Source: CAG-103 sp963627135
GTDB taxonomy: Bacteria > Bacillota > Clostridia > Oscillospirales > Oscillospiraceae
Direction of reading: 5' to 3'
Length of the DNA: 64,000 bases
NCBI GenBank assembly: GCA_963627135.1
Contig: CAVFZY010000020.1
Location: 93,394-157,393, forward strand
Positions 57,664-64,000 of this stretch are shown piece by piece; the first letter of the stretch is position 1; every line of letters starts with the position of its first letter. The position numbers were made by a program, and so were the translations under genes. The notes beneath the pieces were generated by a model. It searched no databases. It saw only the letters and a program-made list of their open reading frames with translations, and was not told the origin of the DNA.

Positions 57664-58585
57664 CCATCTGCCGGTGCTCGATACCTTTGCTGCTCCCTAC
57701 GACCACGATTTCGTGTTCAAAGCTCACAATCCGGACAAGAAAACGCTCATCACCCGCTACCGCGGCACAGTCTGCCGGCCATCACAGCGCGGCTATCTGA
57801 TCGCGGCGTGGCAGAAGAGCATCTACCACTTCGGCGGACTCACGCGCGAGGTGCCGCTGTTTGTGACCGTGGCGCTCGATACCGACGGCAATGTGACCGA
57901 TCTGACGCTGGACGAGCACTGCTACGGCAGTCAGGGCAAGCGCTGCGATTTTGGCTGCCTGCAGGGCTGCATGCAAAAGCAGCTGATCGGAAAGCCGTTT
58001 TCCGCGCTTACGTCCGTCTATCCGAATGCGACCGCCATCCGCTGCCTGCATCTGTTTGAAATTCTCGGCGGTGCGGCATCGTTCTGGAGCCATCTGCAGG
58101 AACTGGGGCGCACATCCGGCTATGAACAGGAGCTGGTCACCATCCGGCCGACGCCGGACGGCCTGACCGCCGTGGATGCGCACGAAGTGCTCGGCGAGAC
58201 CGCACGAATGCTCTTCGTGCTGCACCATAACACGCCGCCGGTACTCAACAGCGAAAACCTGACCGCCGGGCTGGACGCGGACGCGCAGGTGTTTTACGAC
58301 AGCCGATTCGCCTTTCGTGAGTCGCTGCAGGGCGATTCGTTCGAGACTGCCTATGCGCAGCTCAACCGCCTGTTCAGCAAGTGCTATCACCTCGAGAAAA
58401 AGCGCTTTGGCTTCCGCGGGCGCATCCGGTTTACGAACTGTCCGTCGCTGGTCGGGCTGTTTTTGCTCACATTCAGCCATGGGCAACTGCGCGGCGGACT
58501 GTCCCGCGCGCTGAAGATCGAGAAAATTCTGCACTTCATTCAGACCGGCGAGGGCCGCACGCCGTGCATCGGCTTCGGCGGCTAA
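57653..58585 (+). CDS. Unknown protein coupled to the ligase-ACP pair
   Basis: A 310-residue soluble protein without signal or membrane segments. Residues 33-145 (RYRGTVCRPSQRGYLIAAW ... CLHLFEILGGAASFW) loosely resemble DUF2889-type proteins, in which a two-strand domain ends in a C-x-HL-x-ELLG motif. The middle has a cysteine group, C90, C98, C102 and C106, that could bind a metal. The C-terminal half (from about 150) is of a type I do not recognise. It starts at 57653 inside the ACP gene. Possible roles include modifying or transferring the ACP-bound group. Confidence 0.6.
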   Translation: MTLDHLPVLDTFAAPYDHDFVFKAHNPDKKTLITRYRGTVCRPSQRGYLIAAWQKSIYHFGGLTREVPLFVTVALDTDGNVTDLTLDEHCYGSQGKRCDFGCLQGCMQKQLIGKPFSALTSVYPNATAIRCLHLFEILGGAASFWSHLQELGRTSGYEQELVTIRPTPDGLTAVDAHEVLGETARMLFVLHHNTPPVLNSENLTAGLDADAQVFYDSRFAFRESLQGDSFETAYAQLNRLFSKCYHLEKKRFGFRGRIRFTNCPSLVGLFLLTFSHGQLRGGLSRALKIEKILHFIQTGEGRTPCIGFGG

Positions 58586-58593
58586 GCGAAAAC

Positions 58594-59484
58594 TTACAGA
58601 AAGCTCTCCGTTGTCACACCCTCAGAGCGAACGATTTCCCAAAGGCGCTGCATCTCTTCCTCCGAGGGCCTATAAAATGCATCGTGTGCATAGGGCTTAC
58701 CGATCGCTTCATATTTGACAGCGCCGAATTTGTGATAAGGAAGCAGCTCCATTTTCGCCTTCGGGAGGTTTGCATGGACATATGCTGCTGAACATCGGAT
58801 ATTTTCTTCATCATTGTTCACGCCGCCTATTACCGGGATCCTGATCACGACGTCCGCAGGAATCTCTGCAAGTTTTTTGATATTTTCCAGCGTCGCCGCA
58901 TTGGATGCACCTGTATAAAGCTTATGCTTGTCATCGTCCATCATCTTGAGGTCCATGAATATCAGATCAAAACGCTCCAGTGACGCACGCACGGAATCAA
59001 ATGCAAAGTGTCCGCAGCTTTCCAGAGCCATGGATATATTCATATCATAAATTTGGGCCGTAAGATCATTCAGAAACGCAGGCTGCGCCGTCGCTTCTCC
59101 GCCTGAAAAAGTGATACCGCCGCCGCTGTACCTGTAAAAGATCTCATGCCTGCGTATCTGTGATAATATTTCATCCGCATCACACAGACGCAACATTCTC
59201 GTCCGTGCGCCCTTGGGACAGGCATCTACACATTTGCCGCAGGCAGTGCACCTGTCCCGCTCAAGATTCATATTTATACCGATATGTTCCGGACAAACCG
59301 CCATGCAGGCCCCGCAGCCCATGCATTTTCTCTGATACCAGCCTACAAGCGGCTTCGCTGCAAAGCCTTCCGGATTTGAGCACCATCTGCACCTGAGCGG
59401 ACACCCGGCAAAAAAAATCGTTGTTCTTATCCCATTTCCGTCATTTACCGAAAACGGCTGAAGCTGCATCACATAGCCTTTCAC
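58594..59484 (-). CDS. Glycyl radical enzyme activase (radical SAM)
   Basis: A 296-residue activating enzyme that uses S-adenosylmethionine to place the radical on the glycine of its partner. The radical SAM motif is CPLRCRWC (C28, C32, C35). An inserted ferredoxin-like domain has CMGCGACMAVC (C54-C64) and CTACGKCVDAC (C79-C89). GGGITFSGGEATAQP is the SAM-binding glycine motif. The two-cluster insert is found in activases for dehydratase and decarboxylase-type enzymes, not in PflA. It follows the enzyme gene by 91 bp and ends 8 bp from the convergent operon. Confidence 0.93.
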   Translation of the reverse strand: MKGYVMQLQPFSVNDGNGIRTTIFFAGCPLRCRWCSNPEGFAAKPLVGWYQRKCMGCGACMAVCPEHIGINMNLERDRCTACGKCVDACPKGARTRMLRLCDADEILSQIRRHEIFYRYSGGGITFSGGEATAQPAFLNDLTAQIYDMNISMALESCGHFAFDSVRASLERFDLIFMDLKMMDDDKHKLYTGASNAATLENIKKLAEIPADVVIRIPVIGGVNNDEENIRCSAAYVHANLPKAKMELLPYHKFGAVKYEAIGKPYAHDAFYRPSEEEMQRLWEIVRSEGVTTESFL

Positions 59485-59519
59485 TGTCTCAGCATCTCCT
59501 TATGCACATTCCTTTTTAT

Positions 59520-59554
59520 GAAAGTGGGAAGAGGGATACCCTCTTCCCACTTTC
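59520..59554 (-). terminator. Strong hairpin between the glycyl radical enzyme and activase genes
   Basis: GAAAGTGGGAAGAGGG (59520-59535) pairs perfectly with CCCTCTTCCCACTTTC (59539-59554), loop of three. There is no T-run, so it likely protects or attenuates the message and keeps activase below enzyme levels. Confidence 0.65.
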
Positions 59555-59575
59555 AACTTCTATCAGCTTCTATGA

Positions 59576-61948
59576 TCAAAACTCCTCATGCGCATTTCTG
59601 GCCATGATGGAATCCTGCATTTCCCTGGACAGATTCGTGAACTGCGCGCTGTAGCCGGCAACTCTCACGAGCAGGCTTCTGTATTGATCCGGGTTCTTCT
59701 GAGCATCCCTGAGCACATCATTTGAAATCGTGTTGAACTGAACATGGAATCCACCCAGGGCAAAATAGCTCTGGAGCATTGCGCCGAGGTTCGCGCGGCC
59801 TCTTCTGGTTGCTACAAGATCATGGTTGAGCCGCAGGTTCAGGAGCGTTCCGCCGCTGTGCATATCATGCTTCATCTTTGCCGCGCTTTTTAAAGCAGCA
59901 AGGCAGGTGGATGTGTCGGTACCCGTTACGGGTGATACGCCCTCATTGATCGGATCCTTTGCATGACGCCCATCCGGCGTTGCCCCGAGGACTCTGCCCG
60001 TAGGAAGATAGTTTGAAATGCCCATGAACGCTGTTACAAAGTGTGCACCGTAGATATCTTTGTACTGCACGACCTCCTGACGATAGAAGTCTGCAAGGTC
60101 TCTTGCGATGAAGTCAACAGAATTATCGTCATTGCCGTACTTTGGACAGGCGAGCGCCTTCTGCCTGAGCTCCTCATAGCCGGTCCAGTCAGCATTGAGG
60201 GCATCTATGAGTTCCGAGAGCGTTGTGACCTGATCCTCATATACAAGTTTCTTGATAACGGCAAGAGAGTTGGCTGTTACCGACAGTCCTACACCCGTAA
60301 ATACAGGCCCAATGTTGTACTTTGCACCGCCGTCAACAAGATCCGCTCCATTGCGTAAACAGTCCTCATTGCAGGCCGACATGAACGGACGGTGACCGAT
60401 CTCTTTGTGAATTTCCTGAGCCGTAACAAGGCTGATAACACCATGTCTGACAAGGTTTCTGAACTGCTTTTTCCACGCCTCAAGGATCTCATCGTAGGAA
60501 GCGAAAGTCTTCGGATCCTTCTCGGAAAGGGATACCTGCCTGCCTGTAAGCCTGCTCTTGCCTTCATTAAGTGCAAATTCAAGTGCTGCAGCAAAACTGA
60601 TTGTGCAGGCCGATGTCCATTGAAAAGTCTTTCTGGAATGCGGAACTACGCAGCCGCAGTTGTTCCAGTCTCTTGCATCGATCGGATCATAACCAAGGTT
60701 TGAAAGCATTTGGTAGCCCGTTCTGTCACTGTGGATGGCGGGAAAGCCGCACCCTGTTGCGACAAGCTCTGTAACCGCATCCATGAACGCAGGGGGGCAA
60801 TCCGGCTGGATGCGGCAGCTGAGTGTTGGCTGGTGCGTCATGATCTCCTTTGTGGCCTGAATCGCCATGTATGAGATGGCATTCGTTGCATCCGAACCGT
60901 CCACCTTCGTACCGCCGATCGTAAGGTTTTCAAAGTTTGTATATCCCGCAAAAAAGCTCGCCGTGTTCTTTGAGATCGTCCATGCCCACTCGCTGTATTT
61001 CAGCCAGAGGAGCTGGATCAGTTCGAGCGCCCCGTCTCTCGTGATCTTTCCCGTTTTGAGATCCTTCTCATAGTATGGAAACATATACTGATCAAAACGT
61101 CCTGGATTCCATGCGAGCGGGTTCTCGGAAAGAATTCCGCCGAGCTGAACGAACCACACAAACTGGATCGCCTCTCTGAATGTTTCAGGTGCCCGCTCAG
61201 GGACCACGCCACAAACCTCCGCTATCTCCAGAAGCTCGGCTCTTCTTTTTTCATTCGTCTCTGCCGCAGCCATGGCGCGCGCCTTCTCGGCATATCTGCG
61301 ACCGAGGCTAATCATCCCGTCACATATCAGGATTATGGATCTGTAGAATTCCATCTTCTTTCGGTCGGCAGGGACCGCGGCATTCAGAGCTTCCATGCGC
61401 TCCTCTGCCTCCTTCCGGATTCCGCCGAAACCCTTTGGCAAAAGCGCATCGATATAGTCAGCCGAAATCTCTCCGACGCCGTTTCGCCACTTGGAGTCTG
61501 TATCAAGGAAGCCTGTATCCACACCGATGATCTTTGTTTCCTCGGGAATTCTTGAAAGAAACGCCTCCTCCACCGACTTCCCTTTCCAGTACGGGAAAAT
61601 ATTCTCCTTGACGAATTTTACCTGCTCCGGCGTTACGTCATAAGGATCCTGCTCTCTCTCGGAAAAAGTATCGATCTCATCCTGGGTCCATGTCCATCCA
61701 AACTCGGGCGTAAGTATGGCACACTTCCGATATTCCCCGCTGGTCCCCACAATCAGCTCTCCGTCCCATATGTTTACGGAAATCTCGTCGCATGTATCGC
61801 GAAACGCCTGCGCAGTGCGAAGAATATGCGGCTGACCCTCCGTTCTCTGGAACGATTTGGTCCAGCTCCACGCTCTCTCACAGGAAATATGAGGCTTTGT
61901 ATTTACATAGTTTTCACGAATTTTTTCAACTCTCTCTGTGACTGCCAT
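59576..61948 (-). CDS. Glycyl radical enzyme of unassigned class
   Basis: A 790-residue enzyme of the PFL/dehydratase superfamily. The glycyl loop VRVAGYSAQFTNL carries G765. The thiyl cysteine loop, DWNNCGCVVPHSRKTFQW, has C433 followed by V434-V435, where dehydratases, TMA-lyase, sulfolyases and arylacetate decarboxylases have Cys-x-Glu. It also lacks the CC pair of pyruvate formate-lyase. NPGRFDQYMFPYYEKDL and GYTNFENLTIGG are general family segments. No microcompartment or small subunit genes are adjacent. The start is ATG 61948, after an AGAAGGAACTGAGAAG leader. The substrate is unknown. Base composition is lower in GC than surrounding genes. Confidence 0.9.
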   Translation of the reverse strand: MAVTERVEKIRENYVNTKPHISCERAWSWTKSFQRTEGQPHILRTAQAFRDTCDEISVNIWDGELIVGTSGEYRKCAILTPEFGWTWTQDEIDTFSEREQDPYDVTPEQVKFVKENIFPYWKGKSVEEAFLSRIPEETKIIGVDTGFLDTDSKWRNGVGEISADYIDALLPKGFGGIRKEAEERMEALNAAVPADRKKMEFYRSIILICDGMISLGRRYAEKARAMAAAETNEKRRAELLEIAEVCGVVPERAPETFREAIQFVWFVQLGGILSENPLAWNPGRFDQYMFPYYEKDLKTGKITRDGALELIQLLWLKYSEWAWTISKNTASFFAGYTNFENLTIGGTKVDGSDATNAISYMAIQATKEIMTHQPTLSCRIQPDCPPAFMDAVTELVATGCGFPAIHSDRTGYQMLSNLGYDPIDARDWNNCGCVVPHSRKTFQWTSACTISFAAALEFALNEGKSRLTGRQVSLSEKDPKTFASYDEILEAWKKQFRNLVRHGVISLVTAQEIHKEIGHRPFMSACNEDCLRNGADLVDGGAKYNIGPVFTGVGLSVTANSLAVIKKLVYEDQVTTLSELIDALNADWTGYEELRQKALACPKYGNDDNSVDFIARDLADFYRQEVVQYKDIYGAHFVTAFMGISNYLPTGRVLGATPDGRHAKDPINEGVSPVTGTDTSTCLAALKSAAKMKHDMHSGGTLLNLRLNHDLVATRRGRANLGAMLQSYFALGGFHVQFNTISNDVLRDAQKNPDQYRSLLVRVAGYSAQFTNLSREMQDSIMARNAHEEF

Positions 61949-62019
61949 TTTCTTCTCAGTTCCTTCTGCGATATATGAAAACTCCGTCCTGCACCACTGT
62001 CTGCGCCACTGTTCACATG

Positions 62020-62029
62020 GTTTATAAAC
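62020..62029. promoter_or_regulatory. Candidate operator at the glycyl radical enzyme promoter
   Basis: The palindrome GTTTATAAAC lies directly after the -10 box, across the expected start. A similar GTTTATA occurs at the XRE-cupin gene's own -10 region (62791-62797). Confidence 0.45.
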
Positions 62030-62058
62030 ATATTACACAAGCAAAAGTTGAAAGTCAA
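62030..62058 (-). promoter_or_regulatory. Promoter of the glycyl radical enzyme gene
   Basis: Minus-strand TTGACT (62058-62053), 17 bp, TAATAT (62035-62030). The leader is about 75 nt. Confidence 0.7.
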
Positions 62059-62093
62059 GCGTTATGACGCACAAAAGCAGTCCTCACATTTGC

Positions 62094-62160
62094 ATAAAAA
62101 AGCATCCGCACGGGTCAAAAAACGCACATTGCTTGGTGGATTTTGTCCCATACGGATGCT
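62094..62160 (-). terminator. Terminator of the XRE-cupin gene
   Basis: A 14-bp stem with two G-T pairs (62101-62114 with 62147-62160) and a 32-base loop, then TTTTTT on the minus strand. It separates the regulator from the enzyme gene, so the two have separate transcripts. Confidence 0.75.
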
Positions 62161-62192
62161 TTTCTGTTTTTCGGAAATCACTGCCGATGCCG

Positions 62193-62744
62193 CTATTTAT
62201 ACCTTAGAATATTGTGAAATACCGTTTTCTCGGCAAAAGGATTTGCATAGCAGTGGCTTGCATTTCCTTTGAATGAAAAAGCCTGTCCCTTTCGAATGTG
62301 AAATACCTCATCATTCACAGTCATCTCAAGCGTGCCCTCAAGGACGACGATATATTCCTTTTCAACATTCGGATGCGGTATCGACTCATGTCTGCTATTT
62401 GGCTCCAGGACGATCCTGTAGTAATCAAATCCTGAAACAGGATCAAACGGGAAAATATTATAGAGATACATCCCGTTGTCCGCTTCCTGTACCGGCTCGA
62501 TAGCATCTATGTTAACGACCGTGGATTCCGCATTGGTGCTTGATATCAGGTGTGAAAGCGACACCTTGAAGCCTGTGGATATCTTCCAAAGTGTGAGGAT
62601 CGTCGGAGTTGACTCGCCTCTTTCTATCTGACCGAGCATGGCCTTTGACACACCTGTCAGTCTAGCCGCCGTGTCAAGGCTCATATTCATTTCTTTCCGA
62701 ATGCTTTTGAGCTTTTCCCCGATATCTTTTGAAATACGATCCAT
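62193..62744 (-). CDS. XRE-cupin transcription regulator
   Basis: A 183-residue protein with an N-terminal XRE helix-turn-helix (MNMSLDTAARLTGVSKAMLGQIERGESTPTILTLWKI) and a C-terminal cupin domain (about residues 105-180, with VLEPNSRHESIPHPNVEKEYIVVLEGTLEM). This architecture is typical of regulators that sense small molecules and control the adjacent metabolic gene. It lies directly upstream of the glycyl radical enzyme in the same orientation. ATG at 62744 is chosen over a GTG nine bases upstream, which lies in the AGGTG site. Confidence 0.9.
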   Translation of the reverse strand: MDRISKDIGEKLKSIRKEMNMSLDTAARLTGVSKAMLGQIERGESTPTILTLWKISTGFKVSLSHLISSTNAESTVVNIDAIEPVQEADNGMYLYNIFPFDPVSGFDYYRIVLEPNSRHESIPHPNVEKEYIVVLEGTLEMTVNDEVFHIRKGQAFSFKGNASHCYANPFAEKTVFHNILRYK

Positions 62745-62759
62745 CGAATGCACCTGCTG

Positions 62760-62786
62760 CCATAGATAAATACGGAAAATCTATGG
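62760..62786. promoter_or_regulatory. Inverted repeat ahead of the XRE-cupin gene
   Basis: CCATAGAT (62760-62767) and ATCTATGG (62779-62786) flank an 11-base centre between the promoter and the start codon. It could be an autoregulatory operator or a leader hairpin. Confidence 0.5.
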
Positions 62787-62788
62787 GT

Positions 62789-62818
62789 AGTATAAACGCT
62801 TAGGCAGAGCAAAGTCAA
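62789..62818 (-). promoter_or_regulatory. Promoter of the XRE-cupin gene
   Basis: Minus-strand TTGACT (62818-62813), 18 bp, TATACT (62794-62789). Confidence 0.7.
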
Positions 62819-62868
62819 TGTTAAAAATAATGATTCCTTCCGTTTGCGCCTGCACGCAGGAGACACAC

Positions 62869-62923
62869 GAAAAAATCCCGCTCCGGCAGCCAAATAATAG
62901 CGAAATGATTTGCCGAAACGGGA
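62869..62923 (-). terminator. Second terminator downstream of the tRNA pair
   Basis: A 13-bp stem with two G-T pairs (62876-62888 with 62911-62923) and then TTTTTT on the minus strand. It lies after the tRNA-Thr terminator and may mark the old end of the tRNA unit. Confidence 0.7.
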
Positions 62924-62942
62924 CACAGAATCAAGAAAAAAG

Positions 62943-62970
62943 AAAAAAGCCTTGAAAATCAAGGCTTTTC
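62943..62970 (-). terminator. Terminator of the tRNA-Asp/tRNA-Thr unit
   Basis: AAAGCCTTGA and TCAAGGCTTT arms with a three-base loop and a T-run on the minus strand, three bases after the tRNA-Thr 3' end. Confidence 0.88.
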
Positions 62971-62972
62971 GC

Positions 62973-63048
<76 letters not shown>

Positions 63049-63080
63049 ATACAAAGCCCGCGGAGCTTTCGCCCCGCGGG

Positions 63081-63157
63081 TGGCGACCGAGAAGGGACTT
63101 GAACCCTCGACCTCTAGCGTGACAGGCTAGCGTTCTAACCGACTGAACTACTCGGCC
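63081..63157 (-). tRNA. tRNA-Asp (anticodon GTC)
   Basis: 77 nt with encoded CCA. The acceptor stem is GGCCGAG/CTCGGTC, the anticodon stem CTAGC/GCTAG encloses CTGTCAC, and the T-arm has GGTTCAAGTCC. It is transcribed before tRNA-Thr, 32 bp apart. Confidence 0.95.
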
Positions 63158-63178
63158 TCGTCGCCTCAGCGCTTGTTT

Positions 63179-63207
63179 AATATACCAGACGATTCGACTG
63201 CTGTCAA
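63179..63207 (-). promoter_or_regulatory. Promoter of the tRNA-Asp/tRNA-Thr unit
   Basis: Minus-strand TTGACA (63207-63202) and TATATT (63184-63179), 17-bp spacer. Confidence 0.85.
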
Positions 63208-63276
63208 GTAATTTTCGAAAAAATTTTTGGCGTTTTTCATTTTTCCACTTCGGCCGGTTTTCCCCGGCACAGAAAT

Positions 63277-63306
63277 GTCTCCCGGGCAGAAATTGCCTGG
63301 GAGACT
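63277..63306 (-). terminator. Terminator of the decayed gene next to the tRNAs
   Basis: GTCTCCCGGGCA pairs with TGCCTGGGAGAC (one G-T) around a five-base loop, followed by ATTTCT on the minus strand. Confidence 0.6.
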
Positions 63307-63318
63307 GCGCCAGGAAAA

Positions 63319-63480
63319 TTACTTGGTGATCTGGAAAGTGCGCGTGATGGGCGCTGCCTGATAGTTGCCGCCCAGAGTCACGACCGTCGCAACATAGCGG
63401 CCGGGCTGGTCGATGCCTGCGTGGTCTCCACAACAGTGCTGAACAGCTTCGCGCACGGCGCTACATAGTCCCCGTCGTGA
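63319..63480 (-). pseudogene. Remnant of a surface-protein gene (C-terminal end)
   Basis: The frame ends GRYVATVVTLGGNYQAAPITRTFQITK, the closing strand pattern of Ig-like/YDG-type repeats in Gram-positive surface proteins (compare GTYTVTVTFTG-NY). Just upstream, coding-like sequence (DYVAPCAKLFSTVVETTQ) continues in another frame, and no start codon or ribosome site precedes it. A hairpin terminator lies beyond the stop. I read this as the decayed 3' end of a larger gene whose remainder has been lost. Confidence 0.5.
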
Positions 63481-63604
63481 CATCCTTATGCGGCGGCACA
63501 ATGCTACCATTAAAAATGCATTCCATGGACAATTTTTCATTTTTTAAACACAGGCGGAAAATGGACGGCGAGAAAACTTTACCGGACGAAATCGAATTTC
63601 CCTC

Positions 63605-63633
63605 TTGCATTTTTCATTTCGGTGTGCTATATT
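63605..63633 (+). promoter_or_regulatory. tRNA-Pro promoter
   Basis: TTGCAT (63605-63610) and an extended -10 TGCTATATT (hexamer 63628-63633), 17-bp spacer. Confidence 0.8.
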
Positions 63634-63652
63634 GTTTGAGCAAATATGATAT

Positions 63653-63728
63653 CCGGGTGTAGCGCAGTTGGTAGCGTGCTTGAATGGGGTTCAAGAGGCC
63701 GGAAGTTCGAATCTTCTCACTCGGACCA
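63653..63728 (+). tRNA. tRNA-Pro (anticodon GGG)
   Basis: 76 nt with encoded CCA. The acceptor stem is CCGGGTG/CACTCGG with one G-T, the D-arm has GCGCAGTTGGTAGC, the anticodon stem CTTGA/TCAAG encloses ATGGGGT, and the T-loop is TTCGAAT. Confidence 0.93.
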
Positions 63729-63778
63729 AAGAGAGCCGGAATATGCTGATAAATCAGCGTTTTCCGGTTCTCTGATTT
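63729..63778 (+). terminator. tRNA-Pro terminator
   Basis: AGAGAGCCGGAA and TTCCGGTTCTCT arms (one G-T) followed by GATTTTTG, right after the tRNA CCA end. Confidence 0.8.
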
Positions 63779-63858
63779 TTGCCCTAAAAATGAAAAATGC
63801 AGTGAAATACAGACAAATTTAGTCCTATTTCAAACTCTGTTTCATACTCTTATTTGAT

Positions 63859-63898
63859 GAAAAACGCCTGAGAGAACATTGGTTCTCCCAGGCGTTTC
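63859..63898 (-). terminator. Terminator of the partial gene at the right edge
   Basis: AACGCCTG...GAGAAC and GTTCTC...CAGGCGTT arms around a four-base loop, with TTTTT on the minus strand. Confidence 0.8.
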
Positions 63899-63905
63899 TT
63901 AATTA

Positions 63906-64000
63906 TTATTTCTCGGAAAGCTGCTTGACGCTCTGGTTAAGCCCCGTTGCTGCCCAGCCGGACACGATGCCGACCGCCGCAGCATTGAGCCAGTCATGCG
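63906..64000 (-). CDS. C-terminal end of an unidentified protein (holin-like?), cut by window edge
   Basis: The last 31 residues read HDWLNAAAVGIVSGWAATGL and end with NQSVKQLSEK. The alanine/glycine-rich hydrophobic stretch followed by a short polar tail resembles the C-terminus of some phage holins, but this is too little to assign. It has its own terminator. A prophage or phage remnant could begin to the right of the tRNA-Pro gene, which would fit a tRNA integration site. Confidence 0.4.
   Translation of the reverse strand, partial: HDWLNAAAVGIVSGWAATGLNQSVKQLSEK

Noticed and set aside
63477..63662. A short plus-strand frame before tRNA-Pro
   Set aside because: It overlaps the tRNA-Pro promoter and tRNA start, has no ribosome site and no family resemblance.

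Overview
The window reads as chromosomal DNA of a high-GC, spore-forming, strictly anaerobic member of the Clostridia, most like the Oscillospiraceae (Oscillibacter/Flavonifractor-type gut bacteria). Spore formation is indicated by an alpha/beta-type small acid-soluble spore protein, YunB, a DacF-like carboxypeptidase and a SpoVB/YabM-like flippase. Anaerobic life is indicated by a glycyl radical enzyme with its activase, a 2-hydroxyacyl-CoA dehydratase-type enzyme pair and a large Fe-S flavoprotein. Gene content, Shine-Dalgarno sequences (GGAGG) and sigma-A promoters are typical of Firmicutes.

Layout. 1-5.3 kb: end of a P-loop kinase gene, then a sufCBDSU Fe-S assembly operon read on the minus strand from a consensus promoter that overlaps a strong palindrome. 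5.3-9.9 kb: a PPC-domain protein and a marR plus heterodimeric ABC exporter operon. 10-18.7 kb: a complete ten-gene histidine operon (hisZGDCBHAF-hisIE-hisK) led by the TrpR-like regulator yerC, with a multi-site TTAGC operator over its promoter. 18.8-26.7 kb: a prolyl-tRNA editing-like protein, then a cluster of a 924-residue Fe-S flavoprotein, a HypA-like metallochaperone, two 2-hydroxyacyl-CoA dehydratase subunits and a 59-residue membrane protein, divergent from a tetR gene. 26.7-27.8 kb: a broken DUF2148 Fe-S gene with a marR gene. 27.8-47.4 kb: housekeeping genes (glmS-guaA, SASP, alaX, an ECF S component, serC-serA, mtaB, nifS, an AI-2E-type transporter, dacF, pgi, a small P-loop protein, spoVB-mazG-hup-rqcP, gap). 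47.6-55.2 kb: an unusual kinase-like ATPase and the murD-yunB-ligA-nadE-tatD-phosphatase operon. 55.2-55.6 kb: RNase P RNA. 55.8-58.6 kb: a three-gene AMP-ligase, acyl carrier protein and unknown-protein operon. 58.6-62.8 kb: an XRE-cupin regulator, glycyl radical enzyme and activase module of visibly different base composition. 62.9-64 kb: three tRNA genes (Thr, Asp, Pro), a gene remnant and a partial gene.

The two most unusual systems are both anaerobic metabolism modules. First, the glycyl radical enzyme (59576-61948) has a normal glycyl motif, but at its thiyl cysteine it reads Cys-Val-Val where dehydratase, lyase and arylacetate decarboxylase members have Cys-x-Glu. Its chemistry therefore cannot be assigned to the well-known classes. 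Second, the Fe-S flavoprotein, HypA and dehydratase cluster (19559-26650) has the catalytic subunits of a 2-hydroxyacyl-CoA dehydratase/double-cubane family enzyme but no ATP-dependent activator. It carries a nickel chaperone gene with no hydrogenase in sight, and a TetR regulator with two adjacent palindromes on the divergent promoter.

All assignments come from reading motifs and context. No database search was possible.
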